NCBI GenBank assembly: GCA_039990395.1 | Contig: JBDXFZ010000146.1 | Location: 1,798,001 to 1,862,000 of the forward strand | Length of the DNA: 64,000 nt | Reading direction: 5' to 3' | From: CALINF01 sp039990395 | GTDB lineage: Bacteria > Pseudomonadota > Gammaproteobacteria > Pseudomonadales > Halieaceae | Shown here: positions 17,151-25,796 of the stretch, piece after piece | How positions within the stretch are numbered: position 1 is the first letter of the stretch | How the letters are laid out: each line of letters opens with the position of its first letter | Made by a program: the position numbers and the translations under genes | Notes under the pieces: model-generated | The model's input: only the letters and a program-made list of their open reading frames with translations | What the model was told of the DNA's origin: nothing | The model's database searches: none

Positions 17151-17233
17151 CGAGTCGTCTGCACCATTGATCGATACCGTGATATGCAATCAAACTCCCC
17201 GGGGCGCACGTCAGCAATACCGCAAAGATACAA

Positions 17234-18094
17234 TTAGGTCGTTGCTGTTACAAACCACACCGCCCCGGTCAGACTGAGAGTTCCATCACGATAATGCGGC
17301 GACAGAACATCCTCCATCGACCCAAATACCTTTTCTAGCACGGCCGCCTCCTGACCTACCAATAACCTACTAACCGGGCCAATCATCGCCAGCTCTCTCA
17401 CACTCTGCGCCAGCGTAGACGTTTTCCCAAAATGCAGAGAGGTGCTGTAAGGCTCCACACTGATGTCAGTAAAGCTGCTGCTCTGCAGAATATCGTGCAC
17501 GCGCTCAGGATTACTGAACGCAAAGGGCCCGGGGGCATCAGGGTCAGCCTGGGCGGGTGCAGGCACGTGCTGCAAGGCCGCCTGCAAGGGTATGCGAGTC
17601 CAGTCATTGGCTTTTACGGGTTGCCAGCAGCAAAAGACTACTCGCCCACCCGGTTGCAGCGCTGTGCGTATATTGGTGAAAGCACTTACCGGATCATCAA
17701 AAAACATAACGCCAAAGCGAGAAAAGATCAGATCGAACTTTCCCGCTACGAATTCATAGGTCGCGGCGTCTGCCTGTACGAAATCCATAGCAGCGCGGCC
17801 ATGCCCGGGAGCTGCCGCCTTGCCCTCTGCAACAGCCAGCATGGGCTGTGAGATATCCACACCCGTGACACAAGCCCCCTCTCCCAGCTCATCGGCGAGC
17901 ATCACACTCTGGCTACCACCACCGCAGCCGATATCCAGTGCACTACGACAGCCATCAAGCTTTGCATAGGCTATCAGGGCCTCGCTAATCGGTCGCAGCA
18001 GTTGCGCCATTGTGTCGTCTTCTTCAGCCCAGCGCCTACCGGCATCGCCATTCCAGTACTCGATCTGCTCTGCATTAGTCATCGTCATTCCCAA
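17234..18094 (-). CDS. Class I SAM-dependent methyltransferase
   Basis: A protein of about 286 residues with a Rossmann-type methyltransferase domain. Motif I is ALDIGCGGGSQSVMLA, the acidic residue after beta 2 is in TGVDISQPML, motif II is FDLIFSRFGVMFFDDP and motif III is LQPGGRVVFCCWQPV. The N terminus AEQIEYWNGDAGRRWAEEDDTM is typical of a subgroup of small-molecule methyltransferases. Three in-frame ATG codons lie within the first five codons; the exact one is open. The gene follows the P450 gene by 53 bases in the same direction, so the two may act on one pathway. The substrate is unknown. Confidence 0.85.
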   Translation of the reverse strand: MGMTMTNAEQIEYWNGDAGRRWAEEDDTMAQLLRPISEALIAYAKLDGCRSALDIGCGGGSQSVMLADELGEGACVTGVDISQPMLAVAEGKAAAPGHGRAAMDFVQADAATYEFVAGKFDLIFSRFGVMFFDDPVSAFTNIRTALQPGGRVVFCCWQPVKANDWTRIPLQAALQHVPAPAQADPDAPGPFAFSNPERVHDILQSSSFTDISVEPYSTSLHFGKTSTLAQSVRELAMIGPVSRLLVGQEAAVLEKVFGSMEDVLSPHYRDGTLSLTGAVWFVTATT

Positions 18095-18147
18095 TTCATC
18101 AGTAAAAACCAGTAGCGGTGGGCTACACGTTTGCCTGCTGACTACCG

Positions 18148-19377
18148 CTATCTCGGGTGCAGCTTTACCTGCAAGTCTGTGTATCCCATTACGAAATTGG
18201 ACTCCACTCGCTCGGGCTCTCCAATCACTTCAATATCTTTGAACCGGATCAGGATTTCTTCCCAAAGTATGCGCAGCTGCATTTCCGCCAATCGGTTTCC
18301 CATACATCGATGGATGCCAAAACCAAAAGAGACATGGTGGCGCGCACGCGGCCGGTCAATAATGAACGCATCTGGAGAATCAATCGCACTTTCATCACGG
18401 TTGCCGGAGACATACCACATCACCACTTTATCTCCTTTGCGTATCAACTTGCCATTCAACTCCACATCTTCTGTCGCAGTGCGTCGCATATGCCCTAGCG
18501 GGGTCTGCCAGCGAATGATTTCTGACACCATGCTCGGGATCAGCGAATAGTCTCCCCTAAGTTTGTCGAATTGCTCTGGAAACTTGTTTAAAGCATACAC
18601 ACCCCCTGTCATGGAGTTACGTGTGGTGTCATTTCCGCCAATTATCAGCAAAAGCAGATTACCCAGATACTCAGTGGGGTCCATGTCCTGCGTGTCAGGA
18701 TTGTGTGCGAGTAAAGAAATGAAATCCATTGCAGGAGCCGCATTAACCCGTTCATTCCACACTTCCGTAAAATAGGCCAAGCACTCTTGTAGATCAGCCA
18801 TCCGCTCTTCGGGCGACATCCCCGTCATACCTACTACGGATGACGAGGTCGCTGAATCAGACCATTGAATCAACTTGTGTCGGTCTTCTTGGGGGATATC
18901 AAACAGAGTCGCAAGCATGCGAGCCGTTAGTTCGATCGATACCGAATCAACCCAGTTGAAAACCTCTCCAACCGGTAGTTCATCCAACACCTCTTGAACA
19001 CGACTGCGGATAAGCTTCTCCCACTCGGTCAATTGCTTGGGCGCCACGGCAGGTGAAGCGGCTGCTCGCTGCTTATCATGCTTAGGCGGATCCATTGCTA
19101 TAAATTGGGGTGGAATAAAGTCCATTCCGGGATCACCGATGACGATGGTTGGCTCGGACGAGAACTCCTTGTGATGTGAGTCCACATATATGATGTCCTT
19201 GAATCGAGTGACCGACCAGTAAGGCCCAAACGCTTCACTTTCAACGAAATGGACCGGGTCTTCTTTGCGCAATCTTTCAAAGTAAGCCCAGTGAGCCTGC
19301 TCTTTAAATAACACACCCGCGCTTGGATCTAGCTCTTCCAGAGGGATGCTGTAGGGATCTTTTATGGCTTCTGTCAT
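18148..19377 (-). CDS. Cytochrome P450, CYP153-type
   Basis: A soluble 409-residue bacterial P450. The haem-binding loop is FGFGIHRCMGNRLAE with axial C358; the I-helix oxygen-activation motif is GGNDTTRNSMTGG; the ExxR motif is EIIR followed by WQTPLGHMRRTA. These last two segments and MWYVSGNRDESAI closely follow the CYP153 family, whose members hydroxylate the terminal carbon of alkanes and fatty acids. The ATG at 19377 is preceded by AAAGGACATTACT; the frame also contains an ATG six codons upstream. Ferredoxin and ferredoxin reductase partners are not encoded here, so redox partners must come from elsewhere. A methyltransferase gene follows. Confidence 0.9.
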   Translation of the reverse strand: MTEAIKDPYSIPLEELDPSAGVLFKEQAHWAYFERLRKEDPVHFVESEAFGPYWSVTRFKDIIYVDSHHKEFSSEPTIVIGDPGMDFIPPQFIAMDPPKHDKQRAAASPAVAPKQLTEWEKLIRSRVQEVLDELPVGEVFNWVDSVSIELTARMLATLFDIPQEDRHKLIQWSDSATSSSVVGMTGMSPEERMADLQECLAYFTEVWNERVNAAPAMDFISLLAHNPDTQDMDPTEYLGNLLLLIIGGNDTTRNSMTGGVYALNKFPEQFDKLRGDYSLIPSMVSEIIRWQTPLGHMRRTATEDVELNGKLIRKGDKVVMWYVSGNRDESAIDSPDAFIIDRPRARHHVSFGFGIHRCMGNRLAEMQLRILWEEILIRFKDIEVIGEPERVESNFVMGYTDLQVKLHPR

Positions 19378-19722
19378 AGTAATGTCCTTTATCAAATAAG
19401 GTGCAGACGCTTAGCGTAGAGAGGATGCACTACTTGCTTGCTGCACACACCCGGCATTATCCGGCGCACTCGCCTAAATACACGATATGCCTTCGCCTCA
19501 CTCTCGGAGAAACTAAGCATGATAGTACCTACTTTAGATCCATATCGCTCTTTTATCCAAGCAAAGACAAACCTGGCAGAATTTGAAAAGTCATTCGTAT
19601 CACTAGAGTTGGATGCGTTAGCATAGCGGTAAGAAAAACGATCTTAAGAAAACGTCATGATCCGAAATTTCTATCAGCCGTTTGTGTGGACCAGCATCAT
19701 GAACCAGTACCGAGCGCACTGA
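19378..19722. other. Divergent intergenic region with one possible small ORF
   Basis: 345 bases between the divergent P450 and DUF1439-like genes. It must hold promoters for both, though no strong -10/-35 pair was found. It includes one short frame with a ribosome binding site (listed separately) and a 7-codon frame (19699-19722) ending directly at the next ATG. Confidence 0.5.
19519..19626 (+). CDS. Possible 35-residue small protein
   Basis: ATG at 19519 is preceded by GGAG (19506-19509) with 9 bases spacing; the product would be 35 residues with a helical, charged middle (QAKTNLAEFEKSF). No family is recognised and no comparison was possible. A spurious frame is about as likely. Confidence 0.25.
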   Translation: MIVPTLDPYRSFIQAKTNLAEFEKSFVSLELDALA

Positions 19723-20313
19723 ATGAAAAGCCTCACTTCAACAATTGTGGGATACGTACTCATCGCGCTATTGGCGAGTGCGAGCCATACTTCATTCGCC
19801 GCGTTTGGCACTACGGTTCCTATTTCGGCCGAGCTGGCCACTAACATCGCCAACAGCGTGTTTCCCCAGACCGTACCGTTGCGCGAGAACAGCCTCTATG
19901 TCAGTAACCCGGTTGTGCTTTACACATCGCCCGACGCGAATAAGGCATCCGGCCAGGCTAGCCCTCGATTACGTTTACAGCTGAATATACAGTCGCTGCG
20001 CCGTCAGGCAGATAACACTCTTAAAGCTAACGCACCCGGGCAGGCCGAGGTATCGGGGGAGCTGGGGTTCGACCCCATTACTCGACAGATTCTTTTGATC
20101 AACCCCAGCATTGATAGCCTAAAATTGGGCCCAGGCGACCTTGATGGGCAGGCACTTCGCGAAGAGCTGGATAGACAGTGGGCGGAACAGATAACCAATC
20201 CGATGCGGATCGAACTTCCACCCCACCCTTACTTAATACCCTTCAGGCAGGGCATAAAGGACATCCGTCTGGATGAACAACAAGGAATCGTAGTAGAGGT
20301 CTTATTTGAATAA
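19723..20313 (+). CDS. Exported DUF1439/YceB-like protein
   Basis: A 196-residue protein with a signal peptide (cleavage expected after HTSFA) but no lipobox. The mature part resembles DUF1439 proteins such as YceB, with a SMP/BPI-like lipid-binding fold: an amphipathic N-terminal helix, PLRENSLYVSNPVVLYTSP, LRLQLNIQSLR, ELGFDPITRQILLINPSIDSL and a C-terminal strand pair with IKDIRLDEQQGIVVEVLFE. The assignment rests on this strand pattern and is not certain. It would act in the periplasm. The start ATG directly abuts a 7-codon upstream frame; the ribosome site is weak. Confidence 0.6.
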   Translation: MKSLTSTIVGYVLIALLASASHTSFAAFGTTVPISAELATNIANSVFPQTVPLRENSLYVSNPVVLYTSPDANKASGQASPRLRLQLNIQSLRRQADNTLKANAPGQAEVSGELGFDPITRQILLINPSIDSLKLGPGDLDGQALREELDRQWAEQITNPMRIELPPHPYLIPFRQGIKDIRLDEQQGIVVEVLFE

Positions 20314-20373
20314 TGAAAGCACTGCAGCGAGTTGATGTTTAAGCAATCGGTTGCGTGCCTGGCCAACATGAGC

Positions 20374-20399
20374 CGGCAACCAAGTAAGCCCGGTTGCCG
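20374..20399. repeat. Inverted repeat, possible weak terminator
   Basis: CGGCAACC (20374-20381) and GGTTGCCG (20392-20399) form an 8-bp stem around a 10-base loop between the convergent DUF1439-like and beta-barrel genes. No T run follows on either strand, so a rho-independent role is doubtful. Confidence 0.35.
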
Positions 20400-20445
20400 A
20401 CTAATCAAACGCTGCTAAAAACTGCAATTAGCCACTCTACTCGCC

Positions 20446-20973
20446 CTAGAAATCCAAGCGGATTCCAACGCCCGCCATTTCTGAATCGACCTCAGTATCA
20501 AACACGAGATACTCTACGTAGATATCGATGGTGTCGAGAATATCAAAGGCAAAGCCCACACCACCGAACGCTTCCTCCCCATCATAGTCGTCCTTATTAC
20601 CAAAGGTCTCGACATCGACACTGACAGATGCCAGACCCGCCTTGGCATAGATTTCGAAGAAAGGACCAATAGGTAAGTACGCCACGCCAGCTAGCGTCAC
20701 GGCGGACGCATCAACGCTATAGTCACTACCACCGTAATCGCCCAGATCGTAGTAACCCAGCTCAGCAGATAGCATCAACAGATTGGTATCCAGAAATTGG
20801 TATCCAAGGAACCCCGCCGGAACATAGTCATCGTCATCGAAGTCGTCGATGCTCATATCCGTTTTATAGGCCCCTGCGCCAATATAGAAACCATCGGCAT
20901 GAGCGCTGGCCATCCACAACGTAACGCACGCTAGCAGCGCAGTTTTTAGAATTGCCTGAATAGTTGATTTCAT
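20446..20973 (-). CDS. Small outer-membrane beta-barrel protein (OmpA/opacity-like)
   Basis: A 175-residue exported protein. The signal peptide ends in WMASAHA, followed by DGFYIGAGAYKTDMS, the start of an eight-stranded barrel. Alternating strands are separated by acidic Asp-rich loops (DDFDDDD, GNKDDYDGEE), and the C terminus AGVGIRLDF ends in Phe, the outer-membrane insertion signal. FGGVGFAFDILDTIDIYVEY is the penultimate strand typical of the family. CTGGAG precedes the ATG. Function is unknown; such small barrels are usually structural or adhesive. The 165 bases upstream to the AEC gene show no other gene. Confidence 0.8.
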   Translation of the reverse strand: MKSTIQAILKTALLACVTLWMASAHADGFYIGAGAYKTDMSIDDFDDDDYVPAGFLGYQFLDTNLLMLSAELGYYDLGDYGGSDYSVDASAVTLAGVAYLPIGPFFEIYAKAGLASVSVDVETFGNKDDYDGEEAFGGVGFAFDILDTIDIYVEYLVFDTEVDSEMAGVGIRLDF

Positions 20974-21138
20974 TTCGTACTCCAGCTCAGAAAGATAACA
21001 GAATCCACACTGCCAAAGACTACAGCATCCTGACTAAGATCACGCTCGCTTAAAGCGTAGAAATTACTCAATGTGGCAACGAAACTAAATAGGAAAGCCG
21101 AAACCAGTCTACTCGCTAGACTAAGTGCAGGCTAGGGA

Positions 21139-22083
21139 TCAAACAGGTTGGCCAACCAGACCAAAATACAACAGCACGAGAAAACCAAGCGTTACGGTAA
21201 CCACTGATGCGAGCGTTGTTGTCACAATCATATTGGCGGCGAGGGTTCCATCACCGCGGGCCGCAATTACCATAACAAAACTCGCCGTTGCCACGGGCGA
21301 AGAGAGCAGCAAAAAAATGACACCCAGGGATTCACCTGTTACGCCCAGGGCAAGGCATACACCCAGCAACAGTGCAGGGGCAACCAGAAGGCGCCAGACC
21401 ACAGCTTCTGTCACGAGAATTCTACCCGCACTCAATGCCGAGAATCGCATCGACGCACCCACACACACCAGCATCATCGGTAGCAGCAATGTCGACAGCA
21501 CAGCCGACAGTTCAAAAATTGACTCGGGAACCGACACTGGCACAACTGCCACCAGCACACCCGCTGAGATACCGAGTATTAGAGGGTTGCGCACAATGCC
21601 CAACGTTAACGATAGCAGCGATGTTTGCGCGCCTAAAGTGGTATTCAACACCCATACAGCAATCACGTTGTAGAGCAGTGTAAGTACGGCAATGGGTAGT
21701 GCAGCAAGCACTGCGCCTCGCTCACCGTAGGCAGAAACGCTCAAAGCCAGACCGACAATGGCAAGATTGGAACGGAAAGCGGCCTGCACAAACAGACCTC
21801 GATACGCTTGCGGATGATGGCGCAAGACACTGTATGCCCAGCTGCCAGCGCTGACAAGAAACGTGGCAATGATTCCAGCCACCAAATAGCGAGCGCTAGC
21901 CGCCGCACCATAATCCACCCGCGCAGCGCCAGCAAAGAGCAGCACAGGCAAACCATAGTTAAAGGATAGTCGTGAGAATACCTCCACCAACTCATCACGC
22001 AGCAATCCAATGCGGCGCAGAGCCAACCCCAGAATCACCCAGCCAAAGGTAGGCAGTGAGACTGCCAGAGCAGTGGCTAACAT
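21139..22083 (-). CDS. AEC family transporter (auxin efflux carrier-like)
   Basis: A 314-residue polytopic inner-membrane protein of the AEC family. About ten hydrophobic helices alternate with short loops. Family traits are the N-terminal LPTFGWVILGLALRRIG, FVQAAFRSNLAIVGLAL, the inverted repeat NPLILGISAGVLVAV, VGASMRFSAL and SSPVATASFVMVIAARGDGTLAANMIV at the C terminus. Bacterial members export or import malate, malonate or other small acids; the substrate cannot be read here. No strong ribosome site is seen at the ATG. It lies downstream of the exported SDR gene in the same direction. Confidence 0.88.
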   Translation of the reverse strand: MLATALAVSLPTFGWVILGLALRRIGLLRDELVEVFSRLSFNYGLPVLLFAGAARVDYGAAASARYLVAGIIATFLVSAGSWAYSVLRHHPQAYRGLFVQAAFRSNLAIVGLALSVSAYGERGAVLAALPIAVLTLLYNVIAVWVLNTTLGAQTSLLSLTLGIVRNPLILGISAGVLVAVVPVSVPESIFELSAVLSTLLLPMMLVCVGASMRFSALSAGRILVTEAVVWRLLVAPALLLGVCLALGVTGESLGVIFLLLSSPVATASFVMVIAARGDGTLAANMIVTTTLASVVTVTLGFLVLLYFGLVGQPV

Positions 22084-22122
22084 GGTCTACACAAGGCGTG
22101 GCGCCCGCGCAAGCTGGTCATA

Positions 22123-22869
22123 CTACCAGGGTAGTTTCTCGCCATTGTAGTTATAGAACTTGCCGGTATCGTCAGCTGTTAAGCCGTCAATCACCCCCAA
22201 CATACCTGAGATACTTTCAGACGTAGTCAATGTGGCTCCGGCTCCACCCATATCGGTTTGGACCCAACCCGGATGCATCACAATGCTTGTAAAGCCCTCT
22301 GATGCGAGTTCGACACTCATTATCTTGTTGATCTGATTCAACGCGGTCTTACTGGTGCGGTAGGAATACATTCCACCACTCGACAGCTCGATACTGCCTA
22401 ATCGCGACGTGATGTGAACGATGGTTTTTTGCTCGCCCGCCCTCAAGTTGGGAAGCACCGCCTGAGTCACCCGCAGAGGTCCCAGGCTGTTAACCTGAAA
22501 AGTACGCTCCATCGCATCGTAATCAACTGTTTCCAGTGAGGAATCGCCGCGCGCGGCCATACCTGCGTTATTGATTAATAGATCAATAGGCACGTCAGCC
22601 AGCCGCGCTGCAAGAGCATCGACACTTGCCTGATCGGCCACGTCGAGTTGCTCTACTCTGGCACCAGTCGCCTTAAGCTCGGCTGCCTTTTCAGGTTTTC
22701 TGGCTGTACCAATCACGGTATAGCCCTTGGCCTGAAGCTGTTCAACAAACTCCAGCCCAAGCCCCCGATTTGCTCCGGTCACAAGTACTGTACCCATAGT
22801 CTGAGCCTGAGCAACGCTGACTAGTGAAAGACCAAGCAGCACCGCCATTAGAGAATTCCGCAACTTCAT
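22123..22869 (-). CDS. Short-chain dehydrogenase with an N-terminal signal peptide
   Basis: A 248-residue SDR. The dehydrogenase body is standard: GTVLVTGANRGLGLEFVEQL, LLINNAGMAARGD, catalytic Ser in HITSRLGSIELSSGG and YSYRTSK for Tyr-x3-Lys, then MHPGWVQTDMGG. The start at 22869 has GAGGG eight bases upstream and gives MKLRNSLMAVLLGLSLVSVAQAQ before the catalytic domain, a clear Sec signal peptide. A start at the later Met of MGTVLVTGANRG would give a cytosolic enzyme, but it lacks a good ribosome site. Export is unusual because NAD(P)H is not normally available in the periplasm. Substrate unknown. Confidence 0.82.
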   Translation of the reverse strand: MKLRNSLMAVLLGLSLVSVAQAQTMGTVLVTGANRGLGLEFVEQLQAKGYTVIGTARKPEKAAELKATGARVEQLDVADQASVDALAARLADVPIDLLINNAGMAARGDSSLETVDYDAMERTFQVNSLGPLRVTQAVLPNLRAGEQKTIVHITSRLGSIELSSGGMYSYRTSKTALNQINKIMSVELASEGFTSIVMHPGWVQTDMGGAGATLTTSESISGMLGVIDGLTADDTGKFYNYNGEKLPW

Positions 22870-22965
22870 ACCTAAAACCCTCATTGTTAATTGATATGTA
22901 CAAAGCCTGATTCGCTGCACATAACGCTCTGCAGTTTGCGAGTACGAGAACCTGTCATGACGGTG

Positions 22966-23724
22966 CTACAACGATAGCCAATCAAACCCTTCACCCTGCT
23001 CTGCCCACACAACCTTGTTCTGATCCAGACCCTCCACACCGGCAAGCGCTGTGGCCGCTTTATCTACACAGTTATTATTCTGCGAAATATGTGCCACTAC
23101 CAGATGCTGTAATCGAGAAACATCTAACTGCCTTAACAGCTCAACGGACTGTTCATTATTCAGATGCCCCCAATCACCCCCTACCCGATGCTTGAGTGAG
23201 GGTGGATAGTCGCCACCAAAAAGCATATCGACATCGTGATTGAACTCCAGCAGCAACGCGTCGCAATCGGCATAGCTCTCAACAATATGGGGGGTGATAC
23301 TGCCAAGATCGGTTAACACGCCTAACGATCCCTGCGGACCAGTAACCCTGTATTGACAGGGCTCACGCGCATCATGCGGTACCGCTATCGCATTAATCTG
23401 CAGTGTGCCTACGGCGAATGAATCGCCTGGCGCAATGCAGCGAAACTCATAGCAGCTCTTCACTCGACCGGTGCTCTGGGTACCGTGGGTCATATAGACC
23501 GGTGTCTGATACTTGCGAGAAAAGGCGGCTACGCCAGCGCTGTGATCGGAGTGCTCATGCGTCACCAAGATGGCATCCAGCCGATGCGGGTCAATTTCGA
23601 GTAGTTGCATACGACGGGCAGCCTCACGCGCAGAGAAGCCACAGTCAATCATCACCACCGTCTCTCCGTGAGCTATCAGGGTGGCGTTTCCCTTACTGCC
23701 GCTACCAAGCGACGCAAAGCGCAC
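22966..23724 (-). CDS. MBL-fold metallohydrolase (YycJ/WalJ-like)
   Basis: A 252-residue metallo-beta-lactamase-fold protein. The opening FASLGSGSKGNATLI and the metal site THEHSDHSAG (H56, H58, D60, H61) are typical of the YycJ/WalJ group, which are predicted nucleases. Further ligands are in LLEFNHD and the C-terminal VVAHISQNNN. The protein is probably cytoplasmic. It overlaps the bamC stop by a single base and so belongs to the dapA-bamC operon; the same order is known in pseudomonads. A role in DNA or RNA processing is inferred from the family only. Confidence 0.88.
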   Translation of the reverse strand: MRFASLGSGSKGNATLIAHGETVVMIDCGFSAREAARRMQLLEIDPHRLDAILVTHEHSDHSAGVAAFSRKYQTPVYMTHGTQSTGRVKSCYEFRCIAPGDSFAVGTLQINAIAVPHDAREPCQYRVTGPQGSLGVLTDLGSITPHIVESYADCDALLLEFNHDVDMLFGGDYPPSLKHRVGGDWGHLNNEQSVELLRQLDVSRLQHLVVAHISQNNNCVDKAATALAGVEGLDQNKVVWAEQGEGFDWLSL

Positions 23725-24779
23725 TAGTTTATGTTGCCCTTAATCGCCGACAGCAATGCTTGCTCCTGTCGCTTCTCGTAGTCGGGGATTTCATCAACCG
23801 GATCAAGCGTAATATTAACGACATTACCTTCCTGCTGTGTCATCTCAACCTTAAACTTCGAACCAACCAGTGGATTGTCATCATCGTCATCACCGAACCA
23901 ATCGAACCAGCCGCCATCTTCGTCAGCATTCGGGCCGCGAAAAGTCGCGAAGTATAGCCCCGCGCTCCGATCGCGATCGGTAATCTCAAAGTGCGAGCGT
24001 TCAAGCGCTCGTGCTAACGACGCCCAGGCCCGATCAAACGACAAGCCCAGGCTTATATACGTCTTACCGCCGGCTGTTTCCTGAAGAGTGATACGCCCCG
24101 TGGCACTGATCGCCTGATCAGCAATCATCGAGACTGGCGCGGCGTCTGTGCTGTTCGCAATATACTGCGCGAGCGATTGCAGCATTTCACTTTCCTGCTC
24201 CAGATCATCGGAGCTTTCAGGCCAGCTATTGACGTCGCCTGCCTGGTTCATCTGCAGCACATGCAATTCACTGGTGCCACGCTGCACGCCACGCTCTATG
24301 CGGTAGCGAAAGCGCGAAGCCATAGGCTTGCCATCCAATTGCAACCAGGTCGACTCCATAATACCGGAGCGCGCATCTACACGCGCTATCTGAACCCCGG
24401 CAGCCGACAGAAAACTGCGCACCTGCGGCCATAGCTGCCCAGGCGCTTCATCCACCAAAACCCAACTATCTTCCCCGAGCCGCTGGATTCGCACAAAGTC
24501 TTCACCCGCACCTGCTACCAAAGGCGTAGGCCTGGGTACTTCAAACTCTCCCTCCAACACAACATCTTCCTCGATGTTAGGAATTGGATAAGCTTCCTGC
24601 ATTCGGCCGGCATCTTTACCTTGCGGCACCTTCATCACCGGCAGCTCGGGTGAGTCCTTGTAGTCATCTGCTTTACTGGGGAACAAGCCGTCGTTACCAA
24701 ACAGGTAACTACAACCAGAGACGGCGCCGCAAAGAAGCGACAATAGGGTGACGCGCGCTATGCATTGAATCGGTGTCAT
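23724..24779 (-). CDS. bamC: Outer membrane assembly lipoprotein BamC
   Basis: A 351-residue lipoprotein (NlpB/DapX) of the BAM complex, which folds beta-barrel proteins into the outer membrane. The signal peptide ends in the lipobox VSGC with C23 lipidated. The unstructured N-terminal part has the BamC-typical PSKADDYKDSPELPVMKVPQG segment, which lies against BamD in known structures. Two helix-grip domains follow (about residues 95-215 and 225-345). It is longer than most BamC proteins because of an acidic insert, GGWFDWFGDDDDDNPLVG, also seen in relatives of Pseudomonas type. The start overlaps the dapA stop as ATGA, the classic dapA-bamC arrangement. Confidence 0.92.
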   Translation of the reverse strand: MTPIQCIARVTLLSLLCGAVSGCSYLFGNDGLFPSKADDYKDSPELPVMKVPQGKDAGRMQEAYPIPNIEEDVVLEGEFEVPRPTPLVAGAGEDFVRIQRLGEDSWVLVDEAPGQLWPQVRSFLSAAGVQIARVDARSGIMESTWLQLDGKPMASRFRYRIERGVQRGTSELHVLQMNQAGDVNSWPESSDDLEQESEMLQSLAQYIANSTDAAPVSMIADQAISATGRITLQETAGGKTYISLGLSFDRAWASLARALERSHFEITDRDRSAGLYFATFRGPNADEDGGWFDWFGDDDDDNPLVGSKFKVEMTQQEGNVVNITLDPVDEIPDYEKRQEQALLSAIKGNIN

Positions 24780-25651
24780 TCGGGGGTTACCGCCTCCAGC
24801 GCGGCAGTTACTTCGGTGTGAAATCGCTCGTCCAATTCAGTCAACGGCAGGCGCAGGCCTGGACCGATTACGCCCATTTGAGCCAGCGCCCATTTCACAG
24901 GGATAGGGTTGGCTTCCAGGAAAAGCGCTTTGTTGAGTCTTGCAAGGCTCGCATCGATCACGGCTGCTGCATCACGCTCGCCCGCCAACCCTAAACGACA
25001 GATCTCTGCCACCAGAGTTGGCGCTACATTGGCCGTTACGGAAATATTACCGTGGGCACCAGAGAGTATGAGCTCCAATGCGGTGGGGTCGTCGCCGGAA
25101 TAGATGGCGAAATCAGCAGGTGCGGATGCTATCAACTCACGGCCGCGTTCAAGATTACCCGTTGCATCCTTGATACCAACAATATTATCCAGCTCGGCCA
25201 GGCGCACAGTGGTGTCATTCGATAGATCCACCGAAGTACGGCCAGGCACATTGTACAGAATCTGGGGTACCGCCACCGATTCTGCGATTGACTTGAAATG
25301 CTCGAACATACCGCGTTGGGTCGGACGGTTGTAATAAGGAGTCACCAGCAGGCAGGCATCAACACCCGCATCGGCTGCTGCACGAGTCAGCTCGATCGCC
25401 TCCCAAGTGGAGTTGGAACCTGTACCTGCGACAACAGGGATGCGCCCGGCCACATACTCTACGCAGCGGCGAATCACTTCACAGTGCTCAGGGTGGCTTA
25501 GAGTCGCACTTTCCCCCGTGGTACCCACAGCCCCAATGGCACTGGTGCCTGCGACGATATGCATGTCAAGAAGCCGCTCCAGCGCTTCCCAGTCCACACT
25601 GCCATCAGTGTGCATGGGCGTTACCAGGGCAACAATACTGCCGGTGATCAT
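24776..25651 (-). CDS. dapA: 4-hydroxy-tetrahydrodipicolinate synthase DapA
   Basis: A 291-residue TIM-barrel aldolase that condenses pyruvate with aspartate semialdehyde, the entry step of lysine and diaminopimelate synthesis. The Schiff-base Lys is in GIKDATGN near residue 160; the catalytic triad Tyr and Thr are in TPYYNRPTQ and GTTGES, and YNVPGRTSVDL and VVAGTGSNST are also family blocks. The ATG at 25651 is preceded by CGGAG with 8 bases spacing and gives the usual length; the longer upstream frame does not align with DapA. It is the first gene of dapA-bamC-MBL and is divergent from the DUF3806-like gene. It complements the dapC/dapD/dapE block earlier in the window. Confidence 0.96.
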   Translation of the reverse strand: MITGSIVALVTPMHTDGSVDWEALERLLDMHIVAGTSAIGAVGTTGESATLSHPEHCEVIRRCVEYVAGRIPVVAGTGSNSTWEAIELTRAAADAGVDACLLVTPYYNRPTQRGMFEHFKSIAESVAVPQILYNVPGRTSVDLSNDTTVRLAELDNIVGIKDATGNLERGRELIASAPADFAIYSGDDPTALELILSGAHGNISVTANVAPTLVAEICRLGLAGERDAAAVIDASLARLNKALFLEANPIPVKWALAQMGVIGPGLRLPLTELDERFHTEVTAALEAVTPE

Positions 25652-25796
25652 GAGTGTGCTCCGAAGTCCGCCGAGGCCAGAAACAGATAGTGCCCCCGGG
25701 AAGACAGCAATTATCCATGCCAACGCTCTGAACACAACCGAAATGGTCTAAAATACACACTCAGACTGAATGCGCGAACCACTCAGGAGACACTTG

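Noticed and set aside
19699..19722. Seven-codon frame ending at the base before the DUF1439-like start, a possible leader peptide
   Set aside because: No ribosome site and no hairpin pair typical of attenuation.
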